64,000 nt of DNA from positions 71,442 to 135,441 of the forward strand of contig CAZBKM010000006.1 in assembly GCA_964492485.1 (NCBI GenBank). Direction: 5' to 3'. Positions 17,171 to 26,268 of this stretch are shown here, piece after piece. Made by a program: the position numbers and the translations under genes. This stretch comes from UBA5336 sp964492485 (GTDB lineage: Bacteria > Pseudomonadota > Alphaproteobacteria > Caulobacterales > Hyphomonadaceae). How positions within the stretch are numbered: the stretch's first letter is position 1; each line of letters opens with the position of its first letter. The notes below the pieces were generated by a model. That model did no database searches, was not told where the DNA came from, and saw only the letters and a list, made by a program, of their open reading frames with translations.

Positions 17171-20100
17171 TTAGCGATCCGGCCAGGCGATTGAAACCCA
17201 CGCCCCCACGCGCCCGTCGGTTCCCGCCGCACGAACCCGGGCGCCGAGGGCATCCCTAGGCACCGGCACACCGGGGCCGTCAACGCGCTCGGGCGGGCTC
17301 CAGGCGCCGTGGCGCCACCAGGCGACGTCGGCCGGACCCTGGCTGTCACGCTCGGGCAGGAACCAGCTCTCGGCGATGTCCGGTCCGCGTCGAATCCAGA
17401 TGAGGCGCCCATCGGCGCGGCGCAGGTGCGCAACCGGCCAGGGCAGACCCTGGCGGTTCTCGAAGGGCAGAGGGCGCCACGGGTCCAGCGGCCCGGCCTG
17501 CCAGACAAGCGCCGTGCCAATCTCGCCAGGCGACAGATCGGCCCGCACGGCCGCCCCGTCCATCAGCAGGCACATGGCCCCCGTGGCGGCGCCCGCTGCG
17601 GCGGCCGTGTCGCTGCCGCCCAGCCCGCGCAGCAGGCGTTGCAGACGCCAGGTCTCCGGTGCGACCAGGTCCGCCTCGGCAAAGGAGACGGCCTCCCAGC
17701 CCGCACCGGTTTCCACCAGGATCCGGGTCTCGCCCGCCAGCACGGCGGCATCGGGTAGGCTTGAGAGCTCCGCCCCCGGAAGGTGAACCATCAGCACGCC
17801 GGCACGGTCCCAGCGCCCCACCGGCCCCGGCGCGAGGGGCGCGGCCAATCGGCCCAGCTTCGCCGCCCGTGTCGGCGCGCAGCGCGCACGCGCCGCGCTC
17901 GCGTCGGCACCGGCCCGCGCCGTTACCGGTCCGCCCCATGGATCGGCCGCCACGGCGACCAGCGGCCTGGGATCGTCGCCGGCCGCAGGGTCGTGCGGCG
18001 CGTCGACGACCACGAGTTCCGGATGTGCGCGCGGCAGGGCGCGCGGCGGCGCCACATGGGGTACCGACAACGCCCGCGCCGGGTCTCTCGCCGTCACGCG
18101 CTCGGCCTCGACCCCGATCGCCAGACCGCGGCGCACCTCCCGCACCCGCCAGGTCTCCTGCCCACCCGGCAGGACCAGCATGTCGCCCGGCGCCACGTCC
18201 AGGCGCCCAGGCGCCAGCACGCAGGACAGGGTCTCGCCCGTCCGCGCTGCCGCAAGCAGATCCGCGGCCATGCGCTCTGCCGTCGCGGTCCCCAGAGCCA
18301 GCGGCAGGCTCAGCGTGCGGGTGTTCGACAGGTCGCCGCCGGGCCATCTGGCCTCTACCGTGCCCGGTGCGAACGCCGCATCGGGATCGGCAAAGCTCAG
18401 GACAAGGCGTCCCGGCGCCGTCTCCAGACCGTCGCGGGTGCGGCGGGGTTCGGGCTCGGCCAGCTCCGCGGGGGCAAGGTGCCGGGTCCGCCCCTGTCCG
18501 CGCGGCGCAGCCCGCAGGCCGGTCTCGGTCTCCACCAGGTCGAACCCGTAGGCGAGCGCCAGGGGGTCCAGGGCGCGCCGCAACAACATGGGACCGTCGA
18601 GGGCAAGGCCTTCGACCACGCCGTCGAGTGCGCTCACATCCACGTCCGTCACGCCGGCTGCGCCACACAGGGCCGCCACCGCATCGGCCAGCGACACGAG
18701 ACCCACACGGCCGTTCAGCCAATGTCCGAACTGCCAGTTGGGTCCGTCGGTCCAAAGGTCCACCCGGCCCGGCCAGTCGGGCCAGGGGCGGCCATCCCAG
18801 GCCCAGACGAAGACCTGCCCCACCTCAGGCCGATCCCGGAAATGGGCAAGCGAGGCCGCCAGCGCCCGGCGCTGATAGACATCGTCGCGGGCACCGCTGG
18901 AATAGGGCGGCAAGGCACTTTCCGAACTCTTGGGGTCATAGAACAGGTTCGGCGCATTGCCCCCGCGCGCCACCGCTGGCACGCCCAGTTCCATCAGCCA
19001 GATCGGCTTGGCGCCAGGGACCCAGGCCGTCGGCGCGGCCGCCCGCACACCGCCCGGCCGCGGATGGTGGACGTTCGACCACCAGTTCGCCAGGTCCTTC
19101 GGCCGGAAGATCCAGTGTTCGCCATGGGCGGTATCCTCGATCGGCGTGCGGCGCTGGGCGTCGCGGTCGGCGTCGCTGGCATAATACCAGTCATAGCCTT
19201 CCCCGCCCGTCATCTGATAGGCCAGATAGGCCGGGTCGTCGGCGGCCCGGTAGCCCGCGCGCGCGTCCAGGTGATCGTCACCATCGCGCCAGTCGCCGAT
19301 GGGCGGATACCAGTCGATACCCACCGCATCGACATGCGTGTCGGCCCAGAGCGGATCGAGGGGAAAGGCGACCTCACCACCATCCGGATCCGGGCGGTGG
19401 GCACCGTACTCGGTCCAGTCGGCGGCGTAGCTGATGGCGGTCTGCGGCCCGAGAATGTCGCGCACATCAGCCGCCAGGCGCCGCAATCCGTCGACGAACG
19501 GGTAACGCCCGTCCGCCGTCCGTGCGCGGGTCAGGCCCCTCAGTTCGGACCCCAGCAGGAACGCCTCGACCCCGCCCGCTGCGCGCGCCAGCCAGGCTTG
19601 ATGCAGGAGGAACCGGCGATAGCCCCAATCGTCGGGCGGCCCGAGATAGCTCACCGTATCGCCGTCCAGCCGGTAGGCGTCGGCCTCTGCCGCGCCCAGG
19701 AAGGCCGCGATGGCCTGATCGACGTCGCTGCCAGGCATGGGGACGATCCGTCCGCGCCAGGGAAAGGCGGACTGCGCTGTCGCGCCATGGGGATCGGGCA
19801 GGCTGTTGCCGGGCGGGATGTCCATGAACAGGAAGGGCGAATACGTGACCGCCAGGCCCCGACCGGCAAGGGCGCGCAGGCCCTGGACCACCGCGCGGTC
19901 GGCGGGCGTACCGCCATAGTCGGGGGCGCCCTCGGCCGCTCCGGAGACCAGTCGCGCCCCGCCCCGGCCGACGCCTCCGGCCCGCCAGGACCAGGGGGTC
20001 GTCTCCTTGTCGCGGGTCTCCACGCCGGGCTGGATACGACAGCGGTCCGCACGCAGGTCGTCTCCGAACCAGCCCACGGTCAGCGCCACCCGGTCGACCC

Positions 20101-20911
20101 CGGGCAGATCCGCCTGCAACTGGTCGAGGGACGCCTCGAAATCGCTCACGCCCGCCGGCGTATTGGCGTTCACCGGTCGCTCGATGCCCGGAAAGCGCCG
20201 GATGCGGACGGTATCCGTGGCATAGACGAACTCGCCCGAGGCGGGGATCAGGTTGACCCCTCGGACATGGCGCGCCAGCGCCGTGCCCTCCGCGTCGGGC
20301 GGCTGGGCATGGATTTCGGCACTGATCTGAGGCAGCCGGTTCCCGAATGGACCGAGCGGCAGATCCTCGAACACGAGATAGGCGGTGCCGCGATAGGCAG
20401 GCGCCCTGCCGGGCCCCTCCACCGCCTCGATCAGTGGATCGGCCACCTGGTCCTCGGTGCCGGAATAGACACGAACGTTCACGCCCGTGAGATCCATGAC
20501 CTCGCCATTGGCCCAGATCCGGCCGACCCGCTGCACCGGGCCCTCGCACAGGGCGACCGCGAAGCTGGCGGTGTAGCCATACTCCGTGACCGTGGGGCCG
20601 CCCTTTCCGCCGCGTTCCCGCGTCTCTTCCCGGAAACGCGCCGCCCAGATGAGCTGACCGCCGCGCCGCATCCGGCCCATGATGCGCGGAAGACCGGCGC
20701 CGTCGCGGCTTTCCATCAGGTGCAGATGGGTCAGCCGCGGGCCTTCGAGTCCCGGACCGAAGACCGCAGTGTCGATCGCGCCGCCTGCCAGAGACCCTAG
20801 GGTCCGGCCGATCAGTTCGCCACCCAGGGTCTGGCCGAGAAGGCCAATGCCGTCGGGCAGAAGCTGCGCGCCGAGGGCGGCCCCGGCCTCGCTCAGGACG
20901 ATCTGGGCCAT
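17171..20911 (-). CDS. GTA gp15: host-specificity/baseplate fibre protein (megatron)
   Basis: 1,246 residues, near the size of RcGTA gp15 (about 1,300). The N-terminus is Ala/Gly/Leu-rich (SEAGAALGAQLLPDGIGLLG ... IGRTLGSLAGGAIDTAVFG). A TIM-barrel-like glycosidase-type domain lies at about 430-740 (YRRFLLHQAWLARAAGGVEA FLLGSELRGLT; ISYAADWTEYGAH; GIDWYPP). A phage-tail_3-like region follows, then a C-terminal beta-rich part. In RcGTA this protein forms the central tail tip and fibres that contact the recipient cell. The ATG at 20911 overlaps gp14 by 19 bases. It is the last gene of the cluster, and the DnaJ gene starts 48 bases beyond it. Confidence 0.93.
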   Translation of the reverse strand: MAQIVLSEAGAALGAQLLPDGIGLLGQTLGGELIGRTLGSLAGGAIDTAVFGPGLEGPRLTHLHLMESRDGAGLPRIMGRMRRGGQLIWAARFREETRERGGKGGPTVTEYGYTASFAVALCEGPVQRVGRIWANGEVMDLTGVNVRVYSGTEDQVADPLIEAVEGPGRAPAYRGTAYLVFEDLPLGPFGNRLPQISAEIHAQPPDAEGTALARHVRGVNLIPASGEFVYATDTVRIRRFPGIERPVNANTPAGVSDFEASLDQLQADLPGVDRVALTVGWFGDDLRADRCRIQPGVETRDKETTPWSWRAGGVGRGGARLVSGAAEGAPDYGGTPADRAVVQGLRALAGRGLAVTYSPFLFMDIPPGNSLPDPHGATAQSAFPWRGRIVPMPGSDVDQAIAAFLGAAEADAYRLDGDTVSYLGPPDDWGYRRFLLHQAWLARAAGGVEAFLLGSELRGLTRARTADGRYPFVDGLRRLAADVRDILGPQTAISYAADWTEYGAHRPDPDGGEVAFPLDPLWADTHVDAVGIDWYPPIGDWRDGDDHLDARAGYRAADDPAYLAYQMTGGEGYDWYYASDADRDAQRRTPIEDTAHGEHWIFRPKDLANWWSNVHHPRPGGVRAAAPTAWVPGAKPIWLMELGVPAVARGGNAPNLFYDPKSSESALPPYSSGARDDVYQRRALAASLAHFRDRPEVGQVFVWAWDGRPWPDWPGRVDLWTDGPNWQFGHWLNGRVGLVSLADAVAALCGAAGVTDVDVSALDGVVEGLALDGPMLLRRALDPLALAYGFDLVETETGLRAAPRGQGRTRHLAPAELAEPEPRRTRDGLETAPGRLVLSFADPDAAFAPGTVEARWPGGDLSNTRTLSLPLALGTATAERMAADLLAAARTGETLSCVLAPGRLDVAPGDMLVLPGGQETWRVREVRRGLAIGVEAERVTARDPARALSVPHVAPPRALPRAHPELVVVDAPHDPAAGDDPRPLVAVAADPWGGPVTARAGADASAARARCAPTRAAKLGRLAAPLAPGPVGRWDRAGVLMVHLPGAELSSLPDAAVLAGETRILVETGAGWEAVSFAEADLVAPETWRLQRLLRGLGGSDTAAAAGAATGAMCLLMDGAAVRADLSPGEIGTALVWQAGPLDPWRPLPFENRQGLPWPVAHLRRADGRLIWIRRGPDIAESWFLPERDSQGPADVAWWRHGAWSPPERVDGPGVPVPRDALGARVRAAGTDGRVGAWVSIAWPDR

Positions 20912-21390
20912 GCGGTCTCCTCCGTGTCCTCGGGTCCATCGGGCGGAAGGCCCGGAAAGGCGAACACCGCCGCGATCCGCCGCCGCCACCACGGCACGAG
21001 CCGGGTTTCCGCAACGGCATGGCCCCAATAGGCATGGACGATCCGGCCAGGTTCGCCATCCGGGCCGTCGGAGGTCACCAGGATCGCGCAATGCTTGGCC
21101 GGCACACCGGCAGCCATGCGGAAGACGAGCACATCGCCCAGCCGGGACTGTCCGACGGCACGCTCCACCAGGTGGCGGCGCGCGGCCGCCAGCAACGTGT
21201 CCTCGCCCAGACGTTCTGCCCAATCCGGCGTATAGGGCGGCGCCGCTTCGGGTTCCGGGCCGCAGACCTCGCGCCAGACCCCGCGCACGAGGCCGAGACA
21301 GTCTGCGCCCACGCCCTTCAGGCTGGCGCGATGCAAGTAGGGCGTGCCGATCCAGCCGCGCGCAGCCGCAACGATCGCATCACGGGTCAT
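20893..21390 (-). CDS. GTA gp14: NlpC/P60 tail-tip peptidase
   Basis: 165 residues. The catalytic Cys31 lies in GVGADCLGLVRGVWR and His100 in VPAKHCAIL, in the usual NlpC/P60 order; a third polar residue follows in VHAYWGHAV. In RcGTA this peptidase is thought to cut peptidoglycan during DNA delivery. Its ATG at 21390 overlaps the gp13 stop by 4 bases, and its end overlaps gp15. Length and position match rcc01697. Confidence 0.93.
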   Translation of the reverse strand: MTRDAIVAAARGWIGTPYLHRASLKGVGADCLGLVRGVWREVCGPEPEAAPPYTPDWAERLGEDTLLAAARRHLVERAVGQSRLGDVLVFRMAAGVPAKHCAILVTSDGPDGEPGRIVHAYWGHAVAETRLVPWWRRRIAAVFAFPGLPPDGPEDTEETAWPRSS

Positions 21391-22019
21391 CGCCGGCCCC
21401 CATCATTGCCGGTGGCCGCCGGACCCGCCAGCATCGCGTCGCGGCCCGGCATGTGGGGAAAGCCCCGGAAATTCATCACATTGTCAAAGACATCGCGACA
21501 GGTCTCGTAGCGCTGGTCGCAGGTTCGTCCGGCCGGGTCGGCCCTGCAGCGCGCATCGCCCAGAACGGCGTCGCAGCGCCGGGCGTACAGGCGCCCCAGG
21601 GGCCGCTCCAGATCCGCCTTCCGGGAGACGAGGTCCGCCTGGAACCCGCGCTCGCCGCGCGACACGGAGGCCAGATAGCCCGACCAGACCCAGATGCGGT
21701 CCTCCGGTGCCTGCCAGTCCACCCGGTGCACCTCCACACGGGCCCCGTCCCAAAGGCCTGCAGCCAGATCCGCCTCGGTCAGGGCCGCGCTGTCCAGCGC
21801 CCCGCGTGCCGCCGCCGTGCCGGGCGCGAGACCTGCCGTTGCGCTGAATACCGCCGCCTCCAGCGACGCACCGGGCTGGTATTCCAGCCCGTCGACGACC
21901 AGACTCCGGTCATGATCGGTGACGCCCAGGATCAGTCCGTCGCGCCGGGTCAGCCGCCAGCACAGACAGGTGGTCGCCACACCCTGGCCAAGACGGGTCA
22001 GAAGATCCTCCGCCGCCAT
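21387..22019 (-). CDS. GTA gp13: baseplate hub protein (DUF2163)
   Basis: 210 residues from ATG 22019. The N-terminal DUF2163 region contains TTCLCWRLTRRDGLILGVTD and VDGLEYQPGASLEAAVFSAT. The C-terminal part is rich in cysteines (YARRCDAVLGDARCRAD, TCDQRYETCRDVF), typical of the family, where they may bind a metal cluster. In RcGTA the homologue rcc01696 forms the tail hub. One base separates it from gp12, and it overlaps gp14 by 4 bases, so translation is coupled. Confidence 0.93.
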   Translation of the reverse strand: MAAEDLLTRLGQGVATTCLCWRLTRRDGLILGVTDHDRSLVVDGLEYQPGASLEAAVFSATAGLAPGTAAARGALDSAALTEADLAAGLWDGARVEVHRVDWQAPEDRIWVWSGYLASVSRGERGFQADLVSRKADLERPLGRLYARRCDAVLGDARCRADPAGRTCDQRYETCRDVFDNVMNFRGFPHMPGRDAMLAGPAATGNDGGRR

Positions 22020-22020
22020 G

Positions 22021-22644
22021 TCAGGCCACCAGTTCCACAAGCCGGACCCCGACCAGCCGGCCGGCCCCGGGATGGTCCAGGCTGAGATCGAGCCGGTCCA
22101 TGTCGAAACGCACCGCGCAATGAAAGCGGAAGCCGGCGGTGATGGTGGACGCCTCGCCCGGCGCGGTCTCGAACGTCACGTGCCCGGTTGCCAGGTCGAC
22201 CGCCACGCCGGCGGTCTGTTCCACTCCGTCGACGGCCACCCTGACGCTGCCTTCCACCGGCTTCAGGATCGTGCGCGCCTGGTCGCCATGCCGTTTCACG
22301 AGCTGGAACACGACGCGCCCGCCGTCGCCCTGGCCCAGCACCTGGTCCGTCGGCGAGGGCGGCAGCGACGGCGGCCCGCTGCGGTCGTCAAAGGGGTCGC
22401 GAAACCGGAACCCGTGAAGACGGCCGCGCCGGGCTTCGAAGAAGGCCACGAGGTCCGACAAGGCGTCGAGATCGCGCACCGGTCCGGACAGGTCCCAGCG
22501 CCGCCGGGTCTGCGACCAGCGGGCGTTCCGGACCTCGCCGCCGCCGGCAAGCGCCACGATCTCGGTCAGGGCCTCCGGCCCGCCCTGCAGCCCCAGCGCC
22601 AGACGGTGCGGGAACACCACATCGTGGAACATGTCGAGGCTCAC
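22021..22644 (-). CDS. GTA gp12: distal tail protein (DUF2460/TIGR02217)
   Basis: 207 residues. It opens with FHDVVFPHRLALGLQGGPE and carries RRWDLSGPVRDLDALSDLVA then FFEARRGRLHGFRFRDPFDD, the marks of the TIGR02217 family. The C-terminus contains ITAGFRFHCAVRFDMDRLDL, also conserved. The RcGTA counterpart rcc01695 forms the distal tail ring. The ATG at 22644 overlaps the tape measure gene stop (22641). Confidence 0.93.
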   Translation of the reverse strand: MSLDMFHDVVFPHRLALGLQGGPEALTEIVALAGGGEVRNARWSQTRRRWDLSGPVRDLDALSDLVAFFEARRGRLHGFRFRDPFDDRSGPPSLPPSPTDQVLGQGDGGRVVFQLVKRHGDQARTILKPVEGSVRVAVDGVEQTAGVAVDLATGHVTFETAPGEASTITAGFRFHCAVRFDMDRLDLSLDHPGAGRLVGVRLVELVA

Positions 22645-23027
22645 AGGAAGCGCCCCCCGGCTGCCACCGCCCGGGCCAGAGCCGCAGAGATTGCGCCCTG
22701 GCTGGCCAGCACGCTGCGCGCGGCATCGCCGCCACTGCCGCCGGCAACCGTCAGGTTCAGCGTCGGCGCGGTCGCGCCCGCTCCGACCTGGCCGCTCCCG
22801 AAGGCTGACTGGGCAGCCAGGCGCAACAGGTCCGCCAGGATGGCTTCGGCCATGCGCCGGAAGTCCAGTTCGCCCGACCGCGCAGCCTCCGCCAGGCTTT
22901 CCTCGATACGGGCGCCAGCGCGGGCAAAGGCGGCCTCCAGGGCGTCGGCCGCCGCCTGACCGGGACCGCTCGCCAGCCGGTCGAGCGCCTCGCCCGCCCG
23001 CACCAGGGCGTCATCGAACTCATCCAT
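22641..23027 (-). CDS. GTA gp11: short tape measure protein
   Basis: 128 residues from ATG 23027 (MDEFDDALVRAGEALDRLAS). Almost the whole chain is predicted helical and Ala-rich. The conserved part reads FRRMAEAILADLLRLAAQSA and a Gly-rich tail follows. RcGTA gp11 is, as I recall, clearly longer (around 220 residues). Because tape measure length sets tail length, a shorter tail is expected. The upstream in-frame ATG at 23054 lies inside gp10.1 and lacks a better ribosome site, so I prefer 23027; the two genes overlap by 8 bases. Confidence 0.82.
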   Translation of the reverse strand: MDEFDDALVRAGEALDRLASGPGQAAADALEAAFARAGARIEESLAEAARSGELDFRRMAEAILADLLRLAAQSAFGSGQVGAGATAPTLNLTVAGGSGGDAARSVLASQGAISAALARAVAAGGRFL

Positions 23028-23241
23028 TCGGGGTCTCCTCGGGGTCTGGATCATCGGGATAGGCGGCCATCAGCGCGGCCAGGCGGTCTGGCGCCATCGC
23101 CGCGGCGTCGCCGCCGGGCGCCCCGCGCGCCGTCAGCCAGAGCCATTCGCGAAGCGACAGGCGCCACATCGCGTCGGGTGCAAGTCCGCGCATCTGGCCC
23201 GCGCGCAGAAGATCCGCCCAAGGCAACAGGCCGCCGCTCAT
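23020..23241 (-). CDS. GTA gp10.1: small tail assembly protein (rcc01693 family)
   Basis: 73 residues from ATG 23241. The sequence GLLPWADLLRAGQMRGLAPD then MWRLSLREWLWLTA matches the small protein between gp10 and gp11 in RcGTA-type clusters, proposed to be a tail assembly chaperone product. It overlaps gp10 by 4 bases and gp11 by 8. A longer in-frame ORF to 23625 runs through gp10 and is a shadow. Confidence 0.85.
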   Translation of the reverse strand: MSGGLLPWADLLRAGQMRGLAPDAMWRLSLREWLWLTARGAPGGDAAAMAPDRLAALMAAYPDDPDPEETPNG

Positions 23242-23540
23242 GACGCCCCGCCCTCCAGCGCGGCGGCGAAGGCGCGCGCCACGGCGTCGGCCACCCGGGC
23301 CGGCGAGACAGCGAGATCGGGCAGGCGCGCGGCCGTCTCCAGCTCGCCGCCACCGCGCAGCAGCGCGGCCGCCAGCGCCGTCAGGTCCCGGGCCGACAGG
23401 TGGGGCAACCGCGCCCGCAGGTCGGCGAGCGAGCCAACGCCGAGTGCGGTCTCGATCTCGGCCAGCGCGCCCAGCGTCAGGCACAGCCGGCAGACACGGC
23501 CCTCCACCTCCAGGCCCACCTCGCCGCGGACGCCGTTCAC
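23238..23540 (-). CDS. GTA gp10: tail assembly protein (GTA_gp10 family)
   Basis: 100 residues. It opens with NGVRGEVGLEVEGRVCRLCL then TLGALAEIETALGVGSL, the family signature (a beta hairpin followed by LGALAEIE). The C-terminal half is helical and Ala-rich. It is thought to act with gp10.1 in tail assembly. The ATG at 23540 overlaps the tail tube gene by 4 bases. Confidence 0.88.
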   Translation of the reverse strand: MNGVRGEVGLEVEGRVCRLCLTLGALAEIETALGVGSLADLRARLPHLSARDLTALAAALLRGGGELETAARLPDLAVSPARVADAVARAFAAALEGGAS

Positions 23541-23977
23541 AGCACCGCCCCGTCGGCGTCCGGCGGCAGCACCGCGACGGCGCCGGCGCTGTCCAGCACG
23601 ATCGAGAACCCCACTTCGCCGTCATGGCGCCCGGTCCAGGTCAGCCGGGACACATGGAACGGGCCGCGCAACCGACCGATACCCGGCATGACCAGATCGA
23701 AACCGGCAACACCCTCCCCCAGCGCCACACCGCGCAGGCGGGCGTCGGCAGCCGTGCTCTTGAAGACGCCGGCCCCGGACACGCGCGCGCTCCGTACGGC
23801 AGCACCCGGCAGGAGCTCGCGCCAGGCGTCGGGACTGTCGGCAGCCGTTGCATCCACACCCGTTGCGGTGATCTGGACCTCGCTGGTGCGGATCCCGGCC
23901 AGCGTCTCGTAGACGCCTGTGCCGGGAACCGTCTCCACGCGGATCAGCAGGTCGCGCCCCTTCCGACCGCCGCTCAT
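23537..23977 (-). CDS. GTA gp9: major tail tube protein
   Basis: 146 residues. The pattern GRKGRDLLIRVETVPGTGVY, TLAGIRTSEVQITATGVDAT and FKSTAADARLRG fits the phage major tail protein (TIGR02126) family, with the C-terminal strand PFHVSRLTWTGRHDGEVGFS. It forms the stacked hexameric tube. The gene overlaps gp8 and gp10 by 4 bases at each end. Length matches RcGTA gp9. Confidence 0.92.
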   Translation of the reverse strand: MSGGRKGRDLLIRVETVPGTGVYETLAGIRTSEVQITATGVDATAADSPDAWRELLPGAAVRSARVSGAGVFKSTAADARLRGVALGEGVAGFDLVMPGIGRLRGPFHVSRLTWTGRHDGEVGFSIVLDSAGAVAVLPPDADGAVL

Positions 23978-24420
23978 GCCGACGCCTCCGAGACCGCTTC
24001 GGTGACCGCGCGCACCCGCAGCAGCCCCCGGAAGGCGCGGAGATCCTGGGTCCGCAGCACATCGGCATAGACGGCGTGCAACAGAACGACGCGCTGGCCA
24101 CTCAGGTGCAGGTCCAGCGTCTCCACCGCCGTGCGCAGGACTCCCAGCGCCGCCATGGCGCCGGCCCGTCCCGACTCCCGCGTGCGAACCGACAGGGTCA
24201 AACGGTGCTCCAGGCCCGCCACGCCGGAGGCATCCGACGGCGTGACCTCATGGCGTTCGAGCAGGGCGAACGGATAGGCCGGTGCCTCCGTCTCGCCATC
24301 GAACAGGCGCGGCGGGGACCCCAGAAGCGCCTGCAGGCGGGTGTCGGCGCGCAGGCCGGCCAACAAGGCGGCGGCCAGGGCCGTCTCGGCGTCGGGGGGC
24401 AAGGTCTCCGAGAGGGTCAT
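23974..24420 (-). CDS. GTA gp8: tail terminator (DUF3168)
   Basis: 148 residues. DUF3168 pattern: ALAAALLAGLRADTRLQALL then GSPPRLFDGETEAPAYPFAL, the LERHEVTPSDASG strand, and HRLTLSVRTRESGRAGAMAA. It caps the tail tube and joins it to the head. Its ATG at 24420 overlaps the gp6 stop directly. In RcGTA a stopper gene (gp7) lies between gp6 and gp8; there is no room for one here. Confidence 0.9.
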   Translation of the reverse strand: MTLSETLPPDAETALAAALLAGLRADTRLQALLGSPPRLFDGETEAPAYPFALLERHEVTPSDASGVAGLEHRLTLSVRTRESGRAGAMAALGVLRTAVETLDLHLSGQRVVLLHAVYADVLRTQDLRAFRGLLRVRAVTEAVSEASA

Positions 24421-24974
24421 AGGCGCACCTCCCTACGCGCGGCGAGGATGGCGGCGACCTCGGTGGGCAGATCCTCGGCGGCGGTCGCCACCTGACGGCC
24501 GAGACGATAGGCCTGGGCCAGCAGCAGCTTCAGCGCCAGCAAGAGATCGCCCGGCACCGCATCACTGTCGTGGCCGGATACGAAACGCAGTTGCAGACGG
24601 CTGCCGGCGGCAAGCGGCGGCAGATGGGCCCAGGGCTTCAGGACCAGCCGACCATCTACCAGGTCGAACCGGTCACCCACGGCCGTCGCGGTCCCGTCGG
24701 CCTCGATCAGGGTCACCGCCTCCACGCGGCGCACCGGGCGCGGCCGGAGGACGTAACCGCGCCCCGACAGGGTCGTCGGCCAGGCCCGCAGCTCCCGCTG
24801 CAGGGTACGCTCGACCAGGGCGAGACCGGCTGCCGTTTCCAGCCGGTCGGTGGCGGCCTGGACGAGGTCTGCGACCAGCGCATCCTCACCATCATGGCCG
24901 ATCCGCAGATGGGCCTTGGCTGCCTGAAGCGACAGGGCCGGCGTCTGCGGTGGCGTAAGCACCGTCAGTGTCAT
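24417..24974 (-). CDS. GTA gp6: head-tail adaptor
   Basis: 185 residues from ATG 24974. It shows ALSLQAAKAHLRIGHDGEDA then LVADLVQAATDRLETAAGLA, the usual start of gp6-like (HK97 gp6/DUF3168-neighbour) adaptors, and ends with a helix (LLALKLLLAQAYRLGRQVAT). It should form the ring under the portal. The gene starts 71 bases after the capsid stop. A much longer in-frame ORF to 25307 runs into the capsid gene and is a shadow. Confidence 0.9.
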   Translation of the reverse strand: MTLTVLTPPQTPALSLQAAKAHLRIGHDGEDALVADLVQAATDRLETAAGLALVERTLQRELRAWPTTLSGRGYVLRPRPVRRVEAVTLIEADGTATAVGDRFDLVDGRLVLKPWAHLPPLAAGSRLQLRFVSGHDSDAVPGDLLLALKLLLAQAYRLGRQVATAAEDLPTEVAAILAARREVRL

Positions 24975-25045
24975 GGGTATGTCCTGGGGGTCTGGGGATC
25001 GTGGGCCCGGCCGCCAGATGCGGCGACCGGGACGAAAGGGTCCGG

Positions 25046-26236
25046 TCAGAAGACCATCAGTTTCACAGCGTCGAAATTCTGCACCCCGCCGCCGACACGC
25101 TTGGTGGTGTAGAACAGGACATAGGGCTTGGCCGAATAGGGATCGCGCAGCACCCGCGCGCCCTGACGGTCGACGATCAGATAGGCCCGCCGCAGATCGC
25201 CGAAGGCGATTGCCGCCGCACCCTCGGACATGTCGGGCATGTCCTCGACCTCGGTGACCGGATAGCCGAGCAGCGTCGCGGCGGCGCCAGCCTGACCGGG
25301 CTGCCAAAGATAGCGCCCGTCACCATCCTTCAGCTTGCGGACTGCCGCCAGGGTGCGCCGGTTCATCAGGAAGCGCGCATTGGCCCGGAACTGGGGCTTG
25401 GGCGCATGGATCAGGTCGATCAGACGGTCAACGGCATCGGCCCCATCGAGGTTGCCCGCAATGGTGCCCAGCCGGCCCCATTCATGGCTGGCATCGGCCA
25501 CCTGGGGATAGGTCAGCAGGCCGCGCGGCTTGCCGGCACCGTCGCCGGAGATGAAGGCCGCGCTCTCCTGGGCAGCGAAGGCGGCTTCCACCTCGTCGGC
25601 CAGCCATTCGTCGATGTCGGCAAAGGAATCCTGCAGCAACGTCTGGGTGGCGGCCGGCATGGCGTAGATCTCGCCTGACGGGAAGTCGAGCACGTCGAGC
25701 GTCGGCGCCTGGGTCTCGGGCCTGGCCGCCATCTCCGATGTCCAGGCTGCCGCCGCGCCGAGGCTGACGGGCTTGCGGTACGTCCCCGCCGAGGTCGGGC
25801 GCACGCTGGCCACCTGGCGAAGTGGCGAGGATTGGGCCAGGCGCACCTCGATCAGCCGGTCGAGTTCCGGCGGGGCCAGATAGCCGCCCTCCTCCTCCGT
25901 CCCCGTCTGCAGCGCCTTCAGGTCGAGATCCGCCAGACCGGCCGTCTCGCCGGCACGAAGATAGCGCTGCCAGGCCTGGCGGTGGCGCGTATCGCCATCG
26001 GGATCGACGCCCGGCCCGGCGCCCGGAGAGACCGGCGGTGCAGCGGCCTTGAGCGACAGGTCCGAAAGCTGGCGGTCCAGCCGGCTGAGACGGGCTTCGA
26101 TCAGAGGATCAGCCTGGCCGCGGGCTTCCAGAGCGGCGAGGCGGGCGTCGTTGGCTTCGCGATAGGCGGCGAAGACCGCCATCAGCTCAGCCTCGCTTGC
26201 GGGGCCATCAAGTGTCGGCAATGCCTTGGTTTCCAT
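25046..26236 (-). CDS. GTA gp5: HK97-fold major capsid protein
   Basis: 396 residues from ATG 26236, with AGGATC upstream. The N-terminal 110 residues are a charged coiled-coil scaffold (EAELMAVFAAYREANDARLA ... LIEARLSRLDRQLSDLSLKA) that the prohead protease is expected to remove. The HK97 core follows (LQTGTEEEGGYLAPPELDRL, VRPTSAGTYRKPVSLGAAA, PRGLLTYPQ, YPVTEVEDMPDMSEGAAAIA). Size and order match RcGTA gp5. The annotated longer ORF reaches 26497 and overlaps the protease; I reject that start. Confidence 0.95.
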   Translation of the reverse strand: METKALPTLDGPASEAELMAVFAAYREANDARLAALEARGQADPLIEARLSRLDRQLSDLSLKAAAPPVSPGAGPGVDPDGDTRHRQAWQRYLRAGETAGLADLDLKALQTGTEEEGGYLAPPELDRLIEVRLAQSSPLRQVASVRPTSAGTYRKPVSLGAAAAWTSEMAARPETQAPTLDVLDFPSGEIYAMPAATQTLLQDSFADIDEWLADEVEAAFAAQESAAFISGDGAGKPRGLLTYPQVADASHEWGRLGTIAGNLDGADAVDRLIDLIHAPKPQFRANARFLMNRRTLAAVRKLKDGDGRYLWQPGQAGAAATLLGYPVTEVEDMPDMSEGAAAIAFGDLRRAYLIVDRQGARVLRDPYSAKPYVLFYTTKRVGGGVQNFDAVKLMVF

Positions 26237-26268
26237 GTGGGATCCTTTCTGAGGGATGGCAGGAATGG

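Noticed and set aside
17783..20800. A 1,005-codon open frame on the plus strand opposite GTA gp15
   Set aside because: It is a shadow ORF of high-GC coding sequence. The translation is His/Arg/Gly-rich with no domain pattern, while the minus strand has clear gp15 features.
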